This document shows, one piece after another, positions 17,099-19,714 of a stretch of 19,714 nucleotides of DNA. Where the stretch lies: NCBI RefSeq assembly GCF_001949145.1, contig NW_019091578.1, positions 10,726 through 30,439 of the forward strand, written 5' to 3'. The position numbers were made by a program, and so were the translations under genes. Source of the DNA: Acanthaster planci (Eukaryota > Echinodermata > Asteroidea > Valvatida > Acanthasteridae). The first letter of the stretch is position 1. Every line of letters starts with the position of its first letter. A model generated the notes under the pieces. That model ran no database searches. It worked only from the letters and a program-made list of their open reading frames with translations, and was not told the origin of the DNA.

Positions 17099-17310
17099 CT
17101 AGCGAGGGCGCTACTTCAAGTGACGAGCGCAAAATCACCTTTGGATCGATGGTACCCGCACTTCGTTGATTGCCATAATGGCATGCACCAGTTAAATCAA
17201 CGTAATTCGCTAGGCGTCGTGGGTCTGTTGTTCGAGTGGTTGTCAACTATTTCAACGGGGATTTTAAATGATTTTGTGGAAATTTTTGAATGCCACTGTA
17301 AACTGGTAAG
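17099..17310 (+). promoter_or_regulatory. CpG-rich patch with splice-donor-like end; possible first exon
   Basis: Within AT-rich DNA, 17099-17260 has about a dozen CpGs. It carries nested inverted repeats CTAGCGA/TCGCTAG (17099-17105, 17207-17213) and CGTTGATT/AATCAACG (17164-17171, 17195-17202). It is followed by ATG at 17268 and the strong donor match CTGGTAAGTAG (intron would start at 17306). It could be the 5' end of a plus-strand gene beyond the window, or just another foldback. Confidence 0.2.
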
Positions 17311-17665
17311 TAGCCTCTATAATGAAACCTTTTGGAAGTTTACTAGTGCTATCGTGTAGGTGTGACAACACGGCTTTGAATTTCTATGTGCACTGTATGC
17401 GCAAGTGTTAAGTACCTGTACACCGCTTGGCCAGCTGACATGACAGAGCGCCAGGCTGGCACTGTGGCAGTAGTCAAAAGGGAGTGTGGTCTTGAGAACT
17501 CCGTGCGACCTTGGAGGTAGGAAAGAGGAGACAAGGTTTACGTGGCGTAGTAACGCTTACATTATACCATTGAAAATTGTGAGAATTTTGCTTACCCACA
17601 CCCATGTCTACAACTGGCTGCCCAGCTCAACCAGTCAGGCCTGGTAGGTCAGTTTATGTGATGCT
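17311..17665. other. Intergenic, no gene recognised
   Basis: Mixed-composition sequence with no supported feature. Confidence 0.5.
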
Positions 17666-17992
17666 GTTACGCCCCAACTATAGTTGGGCCCGTCTCAACT
17701 AGAGTGCTACAATTGGGCCGGCCCAACTACAGCAGAGAGGTCCTGTGTGCATGATCATGATGTGCCCAGCATGTGCCAAAGTCATATTATTTACACATGT
17801 CATGTCATTTTTCATAGGGCTAAGTGCCACATTTTTGATGAATTGTGTCAAGTCTGAGACACATTGACTTGGATAATGTTGAGACATTTCCCACAGACAT
17901 TGGTCAACAGTAGTTGGGCCAGCCCAACTGTAGCACTACAGTTGGGACTGTCCCAACTATAGTTGGGACTTATGCTATAGTTGAGGCGTAAC
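17666..17992. mobile_element. 327-bp MITE with palindrome-built inverted termini
   Basis: The left end GTTACGCCCCAACTATAG is matched by the reverse complement of the right end (GTTACGCCTCAACTATAG), and inverted similarity continues about 70-85 bp inward. The arms are built from palindromes: CCCAACTATAGTTGGG (17673-17688), TTGGGCCGGCCCAA (17713-17726), a near-palindrome at 17913-17928, and GTCCCAACTATAGTTGGGAC (17950-17969). The central 170 bp is ordinary AT-rich DNA without an ORF. Confidence 0.82.
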
Positions 17993-19075
17993 AATTCTAC
18001 TTCCATGGTCAGTTGAAAGGTAATCGTCAGCAGTGCAGCAGCTTCACCAATTACAACATGGCTCCCATCCCTTTCTATTCAGTTTCCTTTCGCTCTCAAA
18101 TGAAAGAAAAATTTCTTTTGGTTGAATGGTGTGTTGAAGACGTTCACCAACTAGGGGGCCTACAGCTTGTCTCTTAATCTTATTTCACACGGACGGGGAT
18201 GTTTCATTGGACAATACATTACACGTACTGGAAACAGTCATCGGAGAAGTGGAAATGCATTAGCTAGGAAGGGTGTGTGGTGGCCTCAACATGACCAAAA
18301 ATGTTTGTCAGAAAAAAAATCACAAGCGGATGTAACCTCGAGGACAAAGATTTAATCAGCGGAGATTATTTATAATTTTTTGTCGGGGAGGACTGTGAAA
18401 CTTACCCCAAAATAGCTCTGGACGATTGAGGCCACACCCCTTGTGATTTATTAAAGTTACCTATGACCTTTTTGTTGGAATGAGGAGTTTCATTATTATA
18501 GGTACTGGTAGGCCAACATATAGCATTAAGCAACCACCTTTAGACCTTACTACATAAAGGATGTGGGCCAAGAGAGAAATGGTATTTGTACACTGTATTG
18601 TCTAGGAAAAAAAAAAAAAAAATTAGTAGTGGTCTTCATCAAATTTACACTTCTTCATGTTTTTGGTAGTTTTCAAGTTATGTCAAGGACAATGATGGTA
18701 TTTGTTGAGGGATATGGGACTTTTTGTCAAAGGGATGTCATGGAATAGTAACTTGTCTAAAGAATATGACAATTAAATTCAGTTTACTTGTAATAAGTAA
18801 CTTGTAAATAAGTAATGTTTTGTTTCAGTTTTTCCAAGGTTTCTTAACCAGTTAACTGTGGGACTGAACACTTAAATACCTAAAATTGTTCCAGGTATAT
18901 TGATCATATTTGTGAGTATTAGCATTAGAAACTTGGATCTTCCAAAGCTGGCATAGTGGCAGTTTTCCCATTGTTTTGAGAGTTTTTGCAGGAATGGTTC
19001 TTTGGCCAAGGATATTAAGGAATCCAGTTTTTTGGCACCAGAAATTACAATTGGACTTCATGATTATTGGTACCT
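17993..19075. other. Intergenic, no gene recognised
   Basis: AT-rich. A poly(A) run of about 17 bases starts near 18606 and could be a retroposon tail, but nothing upstream identifies one. Confidence 0.5.
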
Positions 19076-19600
19076 GGTACCGGTACATGTACGTGACTAC
19101 AGCAGTGGTCCCATTTGTATTTTGTAGGTCATAAAGTTTATAGAAATTTACCAGATTGAAGGAATGTTGCTCCCTATGTACATGTACATACATGTATGTA
19201 CCAGTACCTGTGTACATGTATGTCATTTGAATGAAAGTCTATACCCAGCCAGAAATGAGACCGAAGAAGACAGAACCTGTGTGTGTAGCAGTGCTACATG
19301 CTACACAGCATGTTTAGTCGGGTGATATGCAACAGTATATTTAATGAATAAATAGAATTTTATCCTGGCTATGTTAAAAAACTTGTAAAGATTTAGTAAC
19401 TTTAACATGTTCAGTAACATACATGTACATGTACTTGATGTACAATTGTGCACTATCCAACCGATGGCTGTCATTGTGAATGTGGACGAAAGCATAGCAT
19501 TAGCAACTGATGGCAAAGCACATTGTTGAGGGCTTCTTGGCCACACGCACATCACGACATGACATACATATTTACATGTAGTTCATGCATGTAAACCTCC
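19076..19600. repeat. TACATGTA-type palindrome cluster
   Basis: Repeated self-complementary motifs: GTACATGTAC (19083-19092), TATGTACATGTACATA (19175-19190), ACATGTACATGT (19421-19432), plus several single TACATGTA copies. It looks like simple-sequence turnover and explains the Met/Tyr/Val-rich minus-strand ORF here. Confidence 0.8.
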
Positions 19601-19714
19601 CATTATGAACTGCCTACCAGTACATGCACATGTCTGTGGACCGTGTCCATTGGCAATCCTTCAATCACATTGATTTTCAAGAACTCTTAGTCTTGTCAGC
19701 AGTTTTGTGTTTGT

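Noticed and set aside
18852-19226. 124-residue minus-strand ORF rich in Thr-Tyr-Met-Tyr
   Set aside because: The N-terminal composition is a direct translation of the TACATGTA palindromes; no family resemblance.

Overview
The window is nuclear DNA of an animal, not of a prokaryote. It holds one clearly recognisable gene: a complete, intron-rich, plus-strand orthologue of SLC35B4, the UDP-xylose/UDP-N-acetylglucosamine transporter of the nucleotide-sugar transporter family. Ten coding exons between 3652 and 14445 join in frame to 1011 nt, encoding 336 residues against 331 in human. Every junction keeps the reading frame and the translated blocks follow the human protein from end to end. The small spliced exons, roughly 1-kb introns, abundant MITE-like elements, TAGGCCTA motifs and very many TACATGTA-type palindromes suggest a marine invertebrate, probably an invertebrate deuterostome such as a hemichordate, echinoderm or cephalochordate. 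That placement is inference only.

Layout. 1-420: diverged repeats at the window edge. 429-683 and about 1780-2245: minus-strand remnants of the 3' end of LINE reverse-transcriptase ORFs. 2246-3651: intergenic DNA, a 145-bp foldback and a CpG-rich stretch upstream of the SLC35B4 start. 3652-14445: SLC35B4. Introns 1, 2, 3, 5 and 6 carry mobile-element-like structures: interleaved inverted repeats in intron 1, a perfect hairpin in intron 2, a roughly 190-bp MITE in intron 3, a 424-bp MITE and a 2.5-kb nest of elements in intron 5, and a tRNA-derived SINE head in intron 6. 14446-15338: 3' UTR with two AATAAA candidates. 15691-16256: a TTAA-bounded, piggyBac-like non-autonomous element. 17666-17992: a 327-bp MITE built of palindromic CCCAACTATAGTTGGG-type modules. 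The remainder to 19714 has no gene I can recognise.

Most notable points. The ninth SLC35B4 intron is an AT-AC, U12-type (minor spliceosome) intron with a textbook 5' site and branch site. The protein ends in KKVE, a canonical KKXX retrieval signal. Several inverted-repeat elements have unusual architecture (interleaved pairs, nested TTAA elements, palindrome-built termini). I found no undescribed biochemical system; the unusual content is splicing and transposon structure.
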